Source of the DNA: Campanula takesimana
Lineage: Eukaryota; Streptophyta; Magnoliopsida; Asterales; Campanulaceae
NCBI GenBank assembly: GCA_026119855.1
Contig: JAOWBW010000181.1
Span: 620,001 to 684,000, forward strand
DNA: 64,000 bases
Direction of reading: 5' to 3'
The stretch's first letter is position 1. Each line of letters begins with the position of its first letter. Shown one piece after another: positions 1 through 10,653 of this stretch. Below the pieces are notes generated by a model. That model had not been told where the DNA came from. It searched no databases and was given only the letters and a program-made list of their open reading frames with translations. Both the position numbers and the translations under genes were made by a program.

Positions 1-2426
1 AAAGCGCCTCCGAAATCGAAGAAGAACGTCCCGCACATAAATTCAAACCCTTTGATTTGTCCGATTTATACGCGTATCCTAGACTTCATTCGTGCTATTA
101 CGCGGCCGGGGAAGTGGTAAGGATTCGACTTTGAACTCATTTATGCAATTAATTTCGAGTTTGATCGAGTTTTAATTGAATTTTAGATGTTAGGGTTTAG
201 GACCTCGAAAATTGGGGATTTCACATATTTGACCGATTTTGACTCGAATTGGTTGTGTATTTATGGAATTTAGCATATTTGTGGCATGGGTAAAGCGTTG
301 GTTTGATGATTTTGTTGAAAAACGCGTTTTGTATTTTAGAGTGTGTTTTGTCCGTTAACGTTCCAATTTTGGACCCACTTTGACTCGGTTGACTTTGTTG
401 AAAAGTGCCTTTGGTGTTGTTTGAATTGTGGACGCAATGTATGGGAATTTTGGTTTGAGGAAGTTTGTTTCTTATGAATTTACATGTTCGTCCGTTGATG
501 CCGCTGTTTGGACGGTTTTGGATTGATTTGTCCTAGATAGACTAGGGTTTTATTTGCGAGTATGCGATGTAAACTTAACAAAGTATTTGTTGGGAATTTT
601 GACATTTGCCAGAGTAATAGTACATAAATACATGAAATAAATTGCTAGATTAATTTCTTACCTGAGCTGTATATACATGTTTTTGTTTGCAGGTTGTGTT
701 GCCGCCTTTAAAATCGAGGGGATCATGTGGCGTTGTATATGATTTGTGGGAGAGGACCCCATATACGGTTAGGAGCAGGGTGCGGGGCCACCGGCTTGGG
801 CTCGTTCTTTGAGAGTTTGTCTGGTCAGGGAAAGCTGACCAAGAGCACTGACCTTGTGATGGCTTTGTGAGAGCATTGGTGGGACACCATACATACATTC
901 CACTTTGGTTGGGGAGAGGTGACGGTGACCCCTTCTGACTTCACAGCTATTACTGGCTTATGGTTCACGGGCCGCCCGGTATGTGGTGATAACACTTTGC
1001 TCGCTGACGGGAGTGCGGATAGGCTCCAGAGTTTGATCGGGTTCGACTGTTCTGACATTAAGAGTGGGTACGGAGTCCGCTTGGGTAGCCTCAAGAGGCA
1101 GTATGAGGGGATGTTGGCCGATCTAGAGGCCGGTGGAGGTGATGTGGAGGTGACTGCTAGGGTTTTTTTTTGGTACAGACTGTCACAAACCATCTTTGCT
1201 AATGCTGGGACTACAGCGATGATCCCACTGCTTGGGTGTCTGGTAGACTTGGATGCAGTGAGGGGGATAACTTGGGGATCTGCTGGCTTGGCAGAGTTAT
1301 ATCGTTCTTTAGACCGGAGCTGTCGGTCTCAGTCGGTGTCAGTTGACTGTCTACACTTTGCCTTGGAGGTATGATCTGTTTCTGTCTCCTTTTGATTCTA
1401 GTCCATTCGCCTTTGTAGATTATCTTTTGATCTTGTGTCTAATCTTTCCTACAGTGCTGGGCTTATGAGATCCTAGCTCTGAGCCAATTTGGGTAACTAG
1501 CGCTCGGTCGACTTTTCCAGCTATGTGTCGATGGGTACTGAGCTGTAGGAGCCGGGGCGATGAGACCTCGTGGCACTACACATATGCACAGTTGAAGACT
1601 ATTCTAGGGGGACCCCACCCGAGAGAGGCTGTCTTTTATCCATGGGTGGATTTGGATGCTGAGTTGGTTGCTGCGGGGGCTATTGAGGCGACGGGGCAGA
1701 AGCGGCTCTTGATTGGCCTTATTGGGGATGCCCTTTATTTGGGCGAGAGAGTACGGGCCCAAGATGGCGTTGGCAGCGTCTATAGGGTGCCGGTGGATCC
1801 CCCACGCTACATGACTGATCCCGCCTCTCTGCATGATCGGGAGAGATTGACAGTGGGCCTTGATGTCGGCCAGTTTATTGTAGAGGGGGCCTCTTATGAT
1901 GATTTTGCTAGGACACGTCTTGGAGGGCCATATGCTGTGATTGAGGAGAGATTGAGGGAGATAGGACAGAGGCGTGCGGAGCCAGCAGCACTGGGTCCGA
2001 CGGGTCCTTTATTTGATAGAGTTTTTGGGGCGCCCTTGTATGACTATGCTGATGGTGAGGGTAACCCCCAGTGGGTTCAGTATAAGGAGGGTGAGTCAGT
2101 GCCCGAGTTTCAGATGCCTGCAGAGTATGCTGGCGTATGTACCTTTACCTTTTCCTTTTATTCATCCCACTTCTGTCTTTAGTCATCTTCTTGTTCGGAT
2201 CTTGACATGCTTGTGTTGTCTTTTTACTTAGGTGACTCCTCGGACATACGAGGCTATGACACGCCGTGGGGCCAGCCTACGGTCGATGATTCAGAGTTTA
2301 CACGGGAAATTGGTGAAGAGACTTCACAAGGTGGCAGAATGCGGTGGTTCTCCTCCTTTCAGTGATGACGTTGGTTCTCCGGGCGGACATCCTTGGAAGA
2401 GGTCTCGAGGCGATGCTAATGGATAG
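1..2426 (+). pseudogene. Plant mobile domain (PMD, aminotransferase-like/MAIN-like) gene, degraded
   Basis: Recognised from the PMD-type block at 919-1368, which contains ARVFFWYRLSQTIFANAG and ITWGSAGLAELYRSLDR. This matches the family signature around a WGSAALAWLYR-like motif. Probable exons are 1-117 (open in frame 1, donor GTAAGG), 693-1368 (acceptor TTTGCAG, donor GTATGA), 1455-2134 (acceptor CCTACAG, donor GTATGT) and 2232-2426 (acceptor ACTTAG, basic tail ending KRSRGDANG). It is broken: the reading frame shifts near 810, a TGA interrupts the segment before EHWWDTIHTFHFGWGE (about 868), and a TAA follows the exon start at 1494. PMD proteins are nuclear silencing or genome-stability factors (MAIN, MAIL1) or transposon passengers. 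Its antisense position at the 3' side of a Tat-like element suggests a passenger. The exon limits are inferred. Confidence 0.75.
121..692 (+). other. Putative first intron of the PMD pseudogene
   Basis: AT-rich sequence between the GTAAGG donor after 117 and the TTTGCAG acceptor ending at 692. It has no repeated structure and no open frame worth reporting, and was assigned only from its splice-like borders. Confidence 0.4.
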
Positions 2427-2900
2427 GCTTCTTAGTTTCTGCATTTTGTTAGCATAGAGCACAGACAATAGCATAGTATATATATATAAATGTATAAAGA
2501 TTTACATTATAATATGTACAGTATCATGCAGCATGTAGAGTAGCAAGTAGCATGTAGATAACATGTAGATAGCATGTAGGTAGCCTACAGATAGCATGGA
2601 GCGCATTGCATAGGCTAAGGGTACTCTAGTTTGGTTAATAAACTATTCGACTTCTATTGGTATGAGTTGCCTAAAGGAGATTTAGGGCTTTGACCTGTGG
2701 GAGACGGGACAACAGACCCAAGGGTATCCTAAGGTGTAGGGTAGATGGTGTAGGACCGAGTCAGTTAGGTCATCATGGAGATGAGACAAAAGATATTTTG
2801 TAAATAAGTGGAGACCGAGCGTGCGGTTTTATAAACAATGTGTCGTGATAGAAAACACTTTTGAAAATGTAATAATCTTATAAAATTGCCTTATAATTAA
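2427..2900. other. Non-coding, short degenerate GCATGTAGATA repeats
   Basis: From about 2524 to 2600 the words GCATGTAG, TAGATAGCATG and TAGGTAGC recur with irregular spacing. The remainder is unremarkable AT-rich sequence that would lie in the 3' untranslated part of the Tat-like element. No gene is seen. Confidence 0.4.
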
Positions 2901-3036
2901 TTACAGCCTAATTAATTCAAGTACTTGTCCTTCGTTGGGTTTGTAAATTAGGGTGATCCTTCGGGTGAGTGAGATTTCATCGGATTGCCGGTGATTTCTA
3001 AGTAGCCAGGCAGTTTTCCTAACTTTGTTTGGAGAA

Positions 3037-3320
3037 GCCCCAGTTTGAATGGGGGTGCTTGAGAGAGGTGAACCATGTTGAGCGCTGGTGGAGAGAGATG
3101 ACATTCTGTGGGGAGTAGCCTTATTGGAGAGTGATCTCATTGAAGCATTGGTAGACTATTCGGTTGCATTGGGGCGGCCCCAGTTTGGTGTGGGCATTCG
3201 AAAGAGGTCATCCATGTTGAGCTTCGATAGAGAGAGATGACTTTCTACGGGGAATGATCTTGTTGGAGCGTTAGTACTCGGGCCCATTCCGCTAGAGTAG
3301 CCCCAGTTTGGTGAGGACAT
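3037..3320. repeat. Degenerate tandem repeat, 123-140 bp unit, about 2.1 copies
   Basis: Units start with GCCCCAGTTTG at 3037, 3177 and 3300. Within each full unit the order is GCCCCAGTTTG, a GAGAGAGATGAC block, and a TTGGAG-GCATTGG or TTGGAGCGTTAG block. The copies are diverged by many substitutions and indels. It lies in the 3' non-coding part of the Tat-like element, where such repeats are common. Confidence 0.7.
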
Positions 3321-3365
3321 AAGGTGGGGGAATGCTCCTCCTTCTAGACGCACCCTGTTTTTTCT

Positions 3366-3395
3366 CTAGACCGCCCTTGCGGGTTTTCAGTCTAG
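3366..3395. other. Hairpin H2, copy 1
   Basis: CTAGAC at 3366-3371 pairs with GTCTAG at 3390-3395, and CCGC (3371-3374) faces GCGG (3379-3382) inside it. It is the first of three similar hairpins (see 4180 and 4246). The outer stem differs in sequence but stays paired between copies 1 and 2. Confidence 0.6.
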
Positions 3396-3867
3396 GTGGG
3401 TATATTCATTTAGCGTCATTTTTTTTAGTCGACTCGAAATAAATAAAAAAGACCGAATTGTATGGACGACTTGCGGGAGCCTTTTTGTTATGGTGAGAGA
3501 AGAGACAGAGAGAGAACAAAAGAGGGAGTTCTCGCATTTAGACCTTACGGGAAGTATGTGTATAAAAGGAAGGAAGCCCCTGCTTGACAGAAAATAAGTG
3601 TTTAGCTCTTTCTTAGATTGTAGAATAGAATACTTGTCGAGACATTTGAAAATTATTTTATTCAGAATTGTCTTTTGATTGCTCGAGAATGGACCTCGTT
3701 GATTAGTTATGTATCTTATGATTATGTTTTAGACAAGTCTCGAAATAATAAACGCCTTGATTAATCGAGAAAGAGAATAGAAATTATAGTGCATGGGGTA
3801 GAGAGAAAAGAATGAAAGTTGGCTCGAAGTGGGTTGTGTATATTTTGTGGACCGGACTAGGAGGTTT

Positions 3868-3911
3868 CCTACGTTCCTCTCGGTGTAAGAGGCTCAGGTC
3901 CACGTAGTTCG
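3868..3911. other. Hairpin H1, copy 1 (CTACGT...ACGTAG)
   Basis: CTACGT at 3869-3874 pairs with ACGTAG at 3902-3907. An inner stem CCTCT/AGAGG precedes the fixed word CTCAGGTC. Related copies lie just upstream of the Gag-like ORF (6224) and inside the LTR (18284). Read in the orientation of the element it runs GAACTACG ... CGTAGG. Confidence 0.65.
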
Positions 3912-4179
3912 AGGATGATCTTGTTTAATTGATGATACCGGTATTGAGAGTGGTGGTCCGCTCCATTGTTGTTTGTTGCTTTGGACCACTTCGTTTGTAG
4001 TTGTTGACTGCTGCTGTCGAGTTGAGATGCTTGTGTCGAGTTGAATTGAACTCTTTTGAAGGGAAAGAAAAATAGAAAACATGAAGTGAAAAGAAAACGG
4101 GACTTTTACTTTTCCTATGATGATAGCCCCTTCTATTTTTCTTTGCTTTGAAATTTTTTATGCACACCCTTATTTTTGC

Positions 4180-4209
4180 CTAGGCCGCCTTTGCGGGTCT
4201 TCAACCTAG
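4180..4209. other. Hairpin H2, copy 2
   Basis: CTAGG at 4180-4184 pairs with CCTAG at 4205-4209, with CCGC/GCGG inside. The stem bases differ from copy 1 (CTAGAC/GTCTAG) on both sides, so pairing is kept. A T-rich run follows on the plus strand. Confidence 0.6.
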
Positions 4210-4245
4210 CGGGCTTCTTTTTTGTGCGATTGCTCTAATTTTTGT

Positions 4246-4275
4246 CTAAGTCGCCCGTTGTGGGTTTCGACCTAG
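4246..4275. other. Hairpin H2, copy 3
   Basis: CTAAGTCG (4246-4253) pairs with CGACCTAG (4268-4275) with one A-C mismatch, and CCC/GGG face each other inside. It lies 66 bp after copy 2 and is followed by a long T-rich run. Confidence 0.5.
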
Positions 4276-4547
4276 CGAGCTTTTTCTTTTTTTATTTACA
4301 TTTACATATTGAAACGTGGGGCCGGATCAGCCCCTAGTTCGCTTTCATCTTTGGGAAGTAGATCTTGTAGATGGGCTTTGAACAGACCCTTGCATTTCGT
4401 TGGCATATTTGAGGAGGACAGACAGCCCCAGTGCATCGTCATGGGAACGGACGGCTTTTGTACGGACGCTTCTTTGATGGTGAGAAGCTCTGCAGTCATC
4501 GTCTTCTTTATGGGAAGATGGAAGCATGTATGGGAGTATTTAGGGGG

Positions 4548-4775
4548 GTGCACACAATGGGTGTACACGAGGAGAGTATATTAGGAGTGCACACAGTGGG
4601 TGTACACAAGGAATATGTATATATGGAGGGTGCACACGGTGGGTGTACACAAGGAGTATGTATATATGGAGGGTGCACACGGTGGGTGTACACAAGGAGT
4701 ATGTATGGAGGGTGCACACAGTGGATGTACACGAGGAGTATGTATGGAGGGTGCACACAGTGGATGTACACGTGT
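4548..4775. repeat. Minisatellite, 39/43-bp unit, six copies
   Basis: Units begin with GTGCACAC at 4548, 4587, 4630, 4673, 4712 and 4751. The spacings are 39, 43, 43, 39 and 39 bp. The 4-bp difference comes from the GTATATATGGA versus GTATGGA arm. Each unit holds the palindromes GTGCAC and GTGTACAC. Several frames stay open through it on both strands; these are repeat artefacts and not genes. Confidence 0.85.
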
Positions 4776-5256
4776 AAGGGTAGGTATAGAGAGGAAAATT
4801 AGAAAAGAGAAAACAATTCGATTGATCAAAGTGTTTGTTATTTTGAGACTAATTGTTTGTTAAGTTATGTATAATGGTTTGCGGGTCCATTTATCTTTTA
4901 ATGAGTCTTTATTACTATATTTGTGATTAATTCATCATATAAAGATATAGCAATCAATTGTCAATTAAGATTAATACAATTTTTCATGGAATTGATGTAT
5001 ATGCAAGATTATGTCTCAAGTCTAGAGAGAAAAGAAATAAAGACACTTTATTATTGAAGACTCAATTTAATTAGTCCGAGGTGTACTTTAACAATCTAAC
5101 TAATGCCCAAAGTGAACTTTTGCTAGTAAAAAGTAAAAGACTAATGTCCGAGGTGGACTTTTGACTAAAAGACACTCTAGAACTTATGAAGACTGAAAGA
5201 CTCTTTTCTATTTTTATTATTTTTTTTAGAAGGAGGTAGCCCCGGTGTAACTTCTT
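4776..5256. other. Non-coding stretch downstream of the Gag-like ORF
   Basis: AT-rich, with the words CCGAGGTG(T/G)ACTTT and ACTAATG(C/T)CC recurring around 5070-5160. It holds no pol-type reading frame, although pol should follow gag here on the minus strand. Confidence 0.5.
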
Positions 5257-6048
5257 CTATGCCCACTTGTTCCCTTGGCGGGTGATGGCTCCACTATCAA
5301 TGAGGCTTTGGATCTTCCTTTTCAGTTGGAGGCAATTCTCGGTGTCATGTCCAACGTATTGGTGATACTTGCAATATTTGGAGGGATCCAAGTCTGGTCT
5401 TGCATAGATTGGTTTGTAGTCGAGGAGAGGAGATAGCTTGCCGGCTTGAACTAGACTTTCGAAGCATTTGTCTAATGACATACCCAAGTCATCGTACTCG
5501 GGCTCGTCCTTCTTGTCACGAACCATCTTGGAGGGTGGTTTAGGCACCGGTATTCCTTGTCGATGAGTAATCATAAGAGGCGTCCCAATGGGGAAAGTCT
5601 GTGGTGGCGGCCCATACATTTGAGGAGTGTACGGGCGTCGAAACTGAGCAGGAGGGAGGATGCAGTTGAGATACTCGTAGATGCCATAGATATCAGACTG
5701 GAGATGTTTCTCGATGTCCTTTAGGGCCTTGTACATTACTTTCTGGAAACGGTCTATTTGCTTGAGGAGAACAGTCTCAAAGAAGGCTTCTTGCTCGTCG
5801 AGAGCGGTTCTGGAGAGGGTTGCTTGCTCATTGAGGATAGCCTCATGGTGGGCTGCCTGTTTGTTAAGGATAGCCTCGTAGAAGGCTTGTTGCTTGTTAA
5901 GAGCGGTACTCAGATGGACTGTTTGCTCGTTGAGGATGGTGTTGAAGTGGGCCATTTGCTCGTTGAGAACGTTGTTGGAGTGGAGAGTTGTCTCAACATC
6001 TTGGGTGGTAACTTCGATTGAGATTGTGTTGATCTCTTCGGTAGGCAT
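5257..6048 (-). CDS. Gag-like protein with seven 11-residue (hendecad) repeats and Tat-type zinc motif
   Basis: 263 residues. Residues about 26-102 are seven consecutive 11-mers of the form xxLNEQxxxxx (LNEQMAHFN, LNEQTVHLS, LNKQQAFYE and so on), a pattern that fits a right-handed hendecad coiled coil and corresponds to 33-bp repeats in the DNA. A Pro-rich linker follows (about 130-170). The C-terminus has CKYHQYVGHDTENC (from residue 226, C-x2-H-x4-H-x4-C), then a LKRKIQSLID stretch. This is typical of the Gag tail of Tat/Ogre-type Gypsy elements. The usual Gag core is missing, so the protein looks like a chimera of a coiled coil and a Gag tail. The start is the first Met of the open frame. 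The stop TAG falls right after NKWA and no protease follows. Confidence 0.65.
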   Translation of the reverse strand: MPTEEINTISIEVTTQDVETTLHSNNVLNEQMAHFNTILNEQTVHLSTALNKQQAFYEAILNKQAAHHEAILNEQATLSRTALDEQEAFFETVLLKQIDRFQKVMYKALKDIEKHLQSDIYGIYEYLNCILPPAQFRRPYTPQMYGPPPQTFPIGTPLMITHRQGIPVPKPPSKMVRDKKDEPEYDDLGMSLDKCFESLVQAGKLSPLLDYKPIYARPDLDPSKYCKYHQYVGHDTENCLQLKRKIQSLIDSGAITRQGNKWA

Positions 6049-6514
6049 GATGAGGATTCTATAGTGATTGGTGGAGAAGTTAAGTCTTTGAATTAAATTA
6101 GACTCATAATTAATGACAAGGCATTGTTATAAAATCATTTTTTATGAAAAAGACTCGATCTCCGTATTTTTGAAACGTTCTTTGAATGATAAGACTAAAA
6201 AGTTTGACCGGGCTGGTAGCTGCCTACGTTCCCCTTACCATACGGGAGAGGTCGCCCACGATGAGAGGCTCAGGTCACCGTAGTTCGGGTTAAGTAAAAT
6301 AAGTGAGATAGTGACCGAAGAGGTCAGTGATTTTGAAAACCATAAGTATTATAGAAGATGACCGTAGAGGTCAAAAAGGAGGAGAGATGACTCGGTCCTT
6401 GGTTAGGTATAGGTGGAGGGACTTAAGGTGATCTTGACTTAGGTGAGTCGGGTAAGGTTTGACACGGTAGACCAAGAGGTAGGCCATCCAAGGTTAGTTA
6501 GCTTGACTAAGGGT
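6049..6514. other. Leader between satellite and Gag-like ORF
   Basis: Contains hairpin H1 copy 2 (6224-6283) and, from about 6420, decayed units of the W-box satellite. No gene is seen. Confidence 0.4.
6224..6283. other. Hairpin H1, copy 2
   Basis: CTACG(T) at 6224-6229 pairs with CGTAG at 6279-6283. Compared with copies 1 and 3 it has about 20 extra bases in the loop. It keeps AGAGGCTCAGGTC before the right arm and TTCG after it, and lies about 180 bases upstream of the Gag-like start in the orientation of the element. Confidence 0.6.
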
Positions 6515-6643
6515 GAGGTCAAGATGACGGATTGACCTAGAGGGGTCAAGATGGCGGGTTTGACCTAGATGGGTCAAGGTGACGGGTTGACCTAGATGGG
6601 TCAAGGTGACGGTTTGACCTAGACGGGTCGAGACGGCAGGTTG
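6515..6643. repeat. 27-bp W-box satellite, block 1
   Basis: About four units of the form TTGACCTAGACGGGTCAAGG plus GTGACGG. Each unit contains TTGACC and GGTCAA, a 6-bp inverted repeat, which is also two opposed W-boxes (TTGAC[C/T], the core site of plant WRKY factors). The array is cut at 6644 by an inserted solo LTR and resumes at 9289. Confidence 0.85.
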
Positions 6644-9288
6644 TATAATGACCCGATTTTTTTATTTATTTTAATTCGTTTTAATTCATTTTAATTAAAT
6701 GATAATTAAGGTTAATGGGTTAACTAAGGAAATGGGCTAGGTAGTTAAAGAGTTGGACCAAAATTGTAATAGGCTCGAAGTGGGTTAGCCCGAACTTAAA
6801 ATAATAGGTCAAACCCAATTAACATTTACCCAACATATAAAAACATTGAGTTAGTAAATTCTAGGTTTTTACTTCCATTTCCCAAAACAACCAAACCCTA
6901 ATCACCACCACTAAGGGGCAGCCGCCGGCCAAGAGGGAGAAGAGGGAGGAGTTTTGACAATTTTCTGGAAGTTTAATCCGATCAAGCTGAAGGTAATGCC
7001 AAACCTCACCTTCCAAAATCTGTTTCATTGAATTCGGATGAATAAATCTTAACCTATGCATGTTTAAAGGAAATAATCATTAAGGTTTTCCATGCTAGTA
7101 AATTGATGACGAAAAATTTAATGGTTAAATGCTTAGATTTAAATGTTATGATAAAATGATGATTGCCATGCTTAACTTAATTCTAAGGTTTGATTCTATG
7201 ATCATGAATGGGAGGAATAAATATTTTATAATGTATAGAATTGAGCAAATATGGGATTGAGGTTAAATAGGGTTTAACAAGAAAAAGGAAAAACATGGAT
7301 TTGCACCCCTATAGGGTTCGGCCGAATGGCCCTAATTGTGTTGGTGAATTGTTTTGTTGATCTTCGTAATTATTATTGTTGATTAGTGAATAAATTGATG
7401 TTGGAGATTTACAAAAAAATTAAAGAACAAGAAAAATTGACCAAATCAATGAATTTTGGAGCTATAGAATTCGGCCTAAAAGCCATATGAATTGGATATT
7501 GATTCTTGATTGAAGATGTTAAGAGTTAGGATGAAAAAGTTAGTGTTTTCGTTAGGATTGTAATGGAAAGAAAGTATGATACTTAAGAAAGTTATTGGAA
7601 AGTTAGAAAAATAACTTGAAAGATTGTATTAAGTACTTGAAGGACCTTGGAAGTTAGAAAGTTAACGAGAAGAGGGAATATTAAAAGATTTTAGTTAATT
7701 TCCTAACGAAAAAAGGATTAAACTGATATGGTTCAAAGTTAAAAGAGTTCAAAAGGAAACCTTTGAGGTTAAAGGGGTCTAGGTGGTTAAAAAGAAACTT
7801 GGGGGACCTTTACGAACAAAACCAAAGTCAAAGGACCTTCCTGCAATTAAATGAAAGTCAAAGGACTAGATAGTAATTCAACTACAGTTGAAGGATCAAA
7901 TTGTAATTAAACTAAAGTTGAAGGATCAGATTGTAATTAAACTAAAGTTGAAGGATCAAATTGTAATTAATCCAAAGTTGAAGGACTAATTTGCAATTAA
8001 TCCAAAGTTGAAGGGTCAATTTGTAATTAATCCAAAGTTGAAGGACTTATTTACAATTATATTAAAGTTGAAGAACTGACTCGTAAATCAAAAGTCAGAG
8101 ACTTAAATGTAAGTAAAGAAGTAAAGAAATAAAGAAGTAAAAACACATCTCTCAGTTAACTAAGTAGAAGTAGTTAACATCGTAAGAGGGTACTAAAGTA
8201 AACTATTCGATGCTTTGTAGATTCGCACAAGGAGAACATTGCAAGGAAAAGCAATCAAGGTAAGGGATTACGTTCCTTACTGTTATTTTGAACTCCTGTT
8301 GATTGGAACTCTATATTTTCTTTCTATAAGTTAGACTATCAATATGGCATGATAGTATTTGAAATAAATTCCGCGTTATTGAACGTTCTTTTGGAAGAAT
8401 CCTTACTTAGTGATGTCCCCATTGATTCACTTAATATCAAAGATTGAAACTTGTTATCACATACTTGTACCTTGGTATGTTCACATTCTAAGTTGTAAGT
8501 TAATCACTTACTTGTTGGAATGTACAATGTCCAGTTAGAAAAGACATTGTCGGGACAGTCCAGTTAGAAAAGACTCGTCCTTAAATTAGGGATTGCATGA
8601 AAGATTACATGCCTTCTCTCAAGAGTTGTCTGATTACAAGGATAATTCTAGACCCCGAGCATATATGTGTGGATACCATATATGTTACGACCTACACTAA
8701 TGGCTTGAAAAAGCTAGGTGTACAAAAATTGTACCTTTGGCATTGAGGATATAATGTAAGCTGGAATTGACGGAACTAGAATGAATCCTTTTGGATCGTA
8801 GTGCCATAATCATTTGAATATAAAATCTTAAGAGTATTATGACTGTATTGCTCTGCAGTCTTAAACCAAAAGTAATTGAACCTATCCTTGTAAAAGTTAT
8901 TCATAGTGTTCGTTCTGGTCGTCTCTTCTTAGTAACCGGAGAGGCCACGTATGAACTTACTGAGCATTCATTCGCTCACCCCTTTCTCTACAATTTCTAT
9001 TCAAGGATTTAAGTAGAGGGAAAATGGAAGGAGGGCAGCCGTAGGAGGAACGGCCGATTGATGATTTATTTAGCTAGAATAATTATTTACTCTGTTAAAG
9101 TTGAAGTACATTAATGGCTAGGGTTGTTTACCTGCCAAGACAAGTTTTGCTGTTTACGCTTCCACATTTATTATGAATTGATGATGTAAGAAGGGGTTGG
9201 TTTGAGAACCCTAATTTGAGGTATTTCAATTATTGTTATTTAATGCCATTTAATGCTCAGATACTGTAAGGAAATTTGGGGTGTTACA
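6644..9288 (+). mobile_element. Solo LTR of a Tekay/Del-like chromovirus, TSD GGTTG
   Basis: Satellite flanks on both sides and a 5-bp duplication (GGTTG at 6639-6643 and 9289-9293) mark a clean insertion of 2645 bp. It starts TATAATGACCCG, probably TGTAATGACCCG with the terminal G changed to A, and ends GGGTGTTACA. Both ends are typical of plant chromovirus LTRs. A TATA-like CATATAAAAACA lies at about 6834. No primer site, polypurine tract or coding frame is present, so it is one LTR left by LTR-LTR recombination. Orientation is taken from the TATA position and from the GAGCATTCATTCGCTCACCCC-like region near the 3' end. Confidence 0.8.
7823..8095. repeat. 30-bp tandem repeat inside the solo LTR, about nine units
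   Basis: The unit is close to AAAGTTGAAGGATCAAATTG followed by TAATTAATCC. The word AGTTG/AGTCA recurs every 30 bases at 7826, 7856, 7886, 7916 and onward. The units diverge towards both edges. Confidence 0.85.
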
Positions 9289-9735
9289 GGTTGACCTAGA
9301 CTGGTCGAGATGGCGGGTTGACCTAGACGCGTCAAGGTGACGGGTTGACCTAGACGGGTCAAGGTGATGGGTTGACCTAGACGGGTCAAGGTGACGGTTT
9401 GACCTAGACGGTGACGGTTTGACCCAAGACGGCGGGTTGACCTAGACGGGTCAAGGTGACGGGTTGACCTAGACGGGTCAAGGTAGAGGTTTGACCTAGA
9501 TGGGTTAAGGTGATGGGTTGATCTAGATGGGTCAAGATGGCGGGTTGACCTAGATGTGTCAAGGTAAAGGTTTGACCTAGACGGGTCGAGGATAGGTTTG
9601 ACCTAGACTTGGTAATGGTAGGTTTAACCTAAGCGGGTCGAAGGTGACGGTTTGACCTAGACGGGTCAAGATGGCGGGTTAACCTAGATGCGTCAAGGTA
9701 GAGGTTTGACTTAGACGGGTCAAGGATGGGTTAAT
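9289..9735. repeat. 27-bp W-box satellite, block 2
   Basis: About 17 units continue the array after the solo LTR, including shortened ones around 9405-9430. Most keep both TTGACC and GGGTCAA. The block ends where Copia A begins; the junction lies at a shared TTGACC-like word. Confidence 0.85.
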
Positions 9736-10640
9736 TTGTTGACCATGACTTGTGTTCAATGACATTGTGGATAAAGAGATTGTGACATATTCTAAAGGAA
9801 TGCGAACTTGTATCTAGTTATACTATTTAGGTAGGTATGACGGTTTGCTAGAACCTAATCTTATCTTATGGTTTCATGTTTGAACCCATTGCCAACTTAG
9901 TATAATCCTAGAGGGTCACACACAAGAGAACAAATCTTTAAAAGGACTATATTGGAATTTTGGAAATTCTGGAAATCTGGGGAAGTGGGCGACCGCACAG
10001 TATGGACTGGGCGGCCGCACACTTAGCTCAGTTTTGTACCAGTTTGTTTCAGATAGTTGTGCGACCGCACAGTGGATTTTGGGCGGCCGCACAGTGTTCT
10101 CGGGATAGACTTCCTGTTTTGTTTTGGAAAAGAATTTTGGACGGGTTTAAACACAAGTTTCCTATTTGGAATAGGTTTAACTTGTATATAAACATCAAAA
10201 TTTGGCCAAGGACAGATCCTAATCTTTTGTGCAAGTATCCAAAGAGTTTGTGAGAGATTTATTTTGTTCTAAGACATCCTAGATTGAAGAACAAAATAAT
10301 ACACAAATAAAATTCCATATAGTTCTTATTATTGTGAAAGCGTGTTTCACAATTTGGTCTAGCAACCAAGATCAAGTGTTCTTGATATTCGTTCAAGGTG
10401 TGGATACCGCTAGAGGGTGAAGCTCATCATTTTCAAAGTTCGTGTTCTTACTTGTTCGTGATTAAAGCTTCAATATCTCCACCAAGTTTAAAGACCAAAC
10501 TCAAAGTCATCAAGGGTTAGTTTTTCTAGTATTCATATTATTGTGTTTGGCTTAATCATATGAATGGATCTATGGGCTTTGGGTTTCATTAAAATTTTAA
10601 ATGCTATTTTCCGCTGCGCATGTTACTCCGAAACCCAACA
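9736..10640 (+). repeat. Copia A 5' LTR, 5'-truncated
   Basis: Matches 16699 onward of the 3' LTR with a few substitutions and one 20-bp length difference near 10075. It ends AAACCCAACA directly before the primer site. A TATA box (TATATAA, 10185-10191) lies in the ...CTTGTATATAAACATC context. Confidence 0.88.
9989..10093 (+). promoter_or_regulatory. GC-rich inverted-repeat words upstream of Copia A TATA box
   Basis: Four copies of GCG(A/G)CCGCAC at 9989, 10011, 10061 and 10083, one in the form TGTGCGACCGCACA (arms TGTGCG/CGCACA). They lie 95-200 bp upstream of the TATA box at 10185. The same words recur in the 3' LTR (16957-17040) and in the leader (10938-11014). A role in LTR regulation is inferred. 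Confidence 0.6.
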
Positions 10641-10641
10641 G

Positions 10642-10653
10642 TGGTATCAGATC
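10642..10653 (+). promoter_or_regulatory. Primer-binding site, initiator tRNA-Met type
   Basis: TGGTATCAGATC, one base after the LTR end. It is complementary to the CCA end of plant initiator tRNA-Met except for the final GATC versus GAGC. Confidence 0.9.

Noticed and set aside
4548..4775. Possible CRISPR-like array (regular repeats)
   Set aside because: Units are contiguous with no unique spacers, and the setting is a plant nuclear genome.
4309..4863. Several overlapping open frames of 60-123 codons on both strands
   Set aside because: They are produced by the 39/43-bp minisatellite. The peptides are repeats of the unit (GGCTQGV..., VHPLCAPS...) with no domain.
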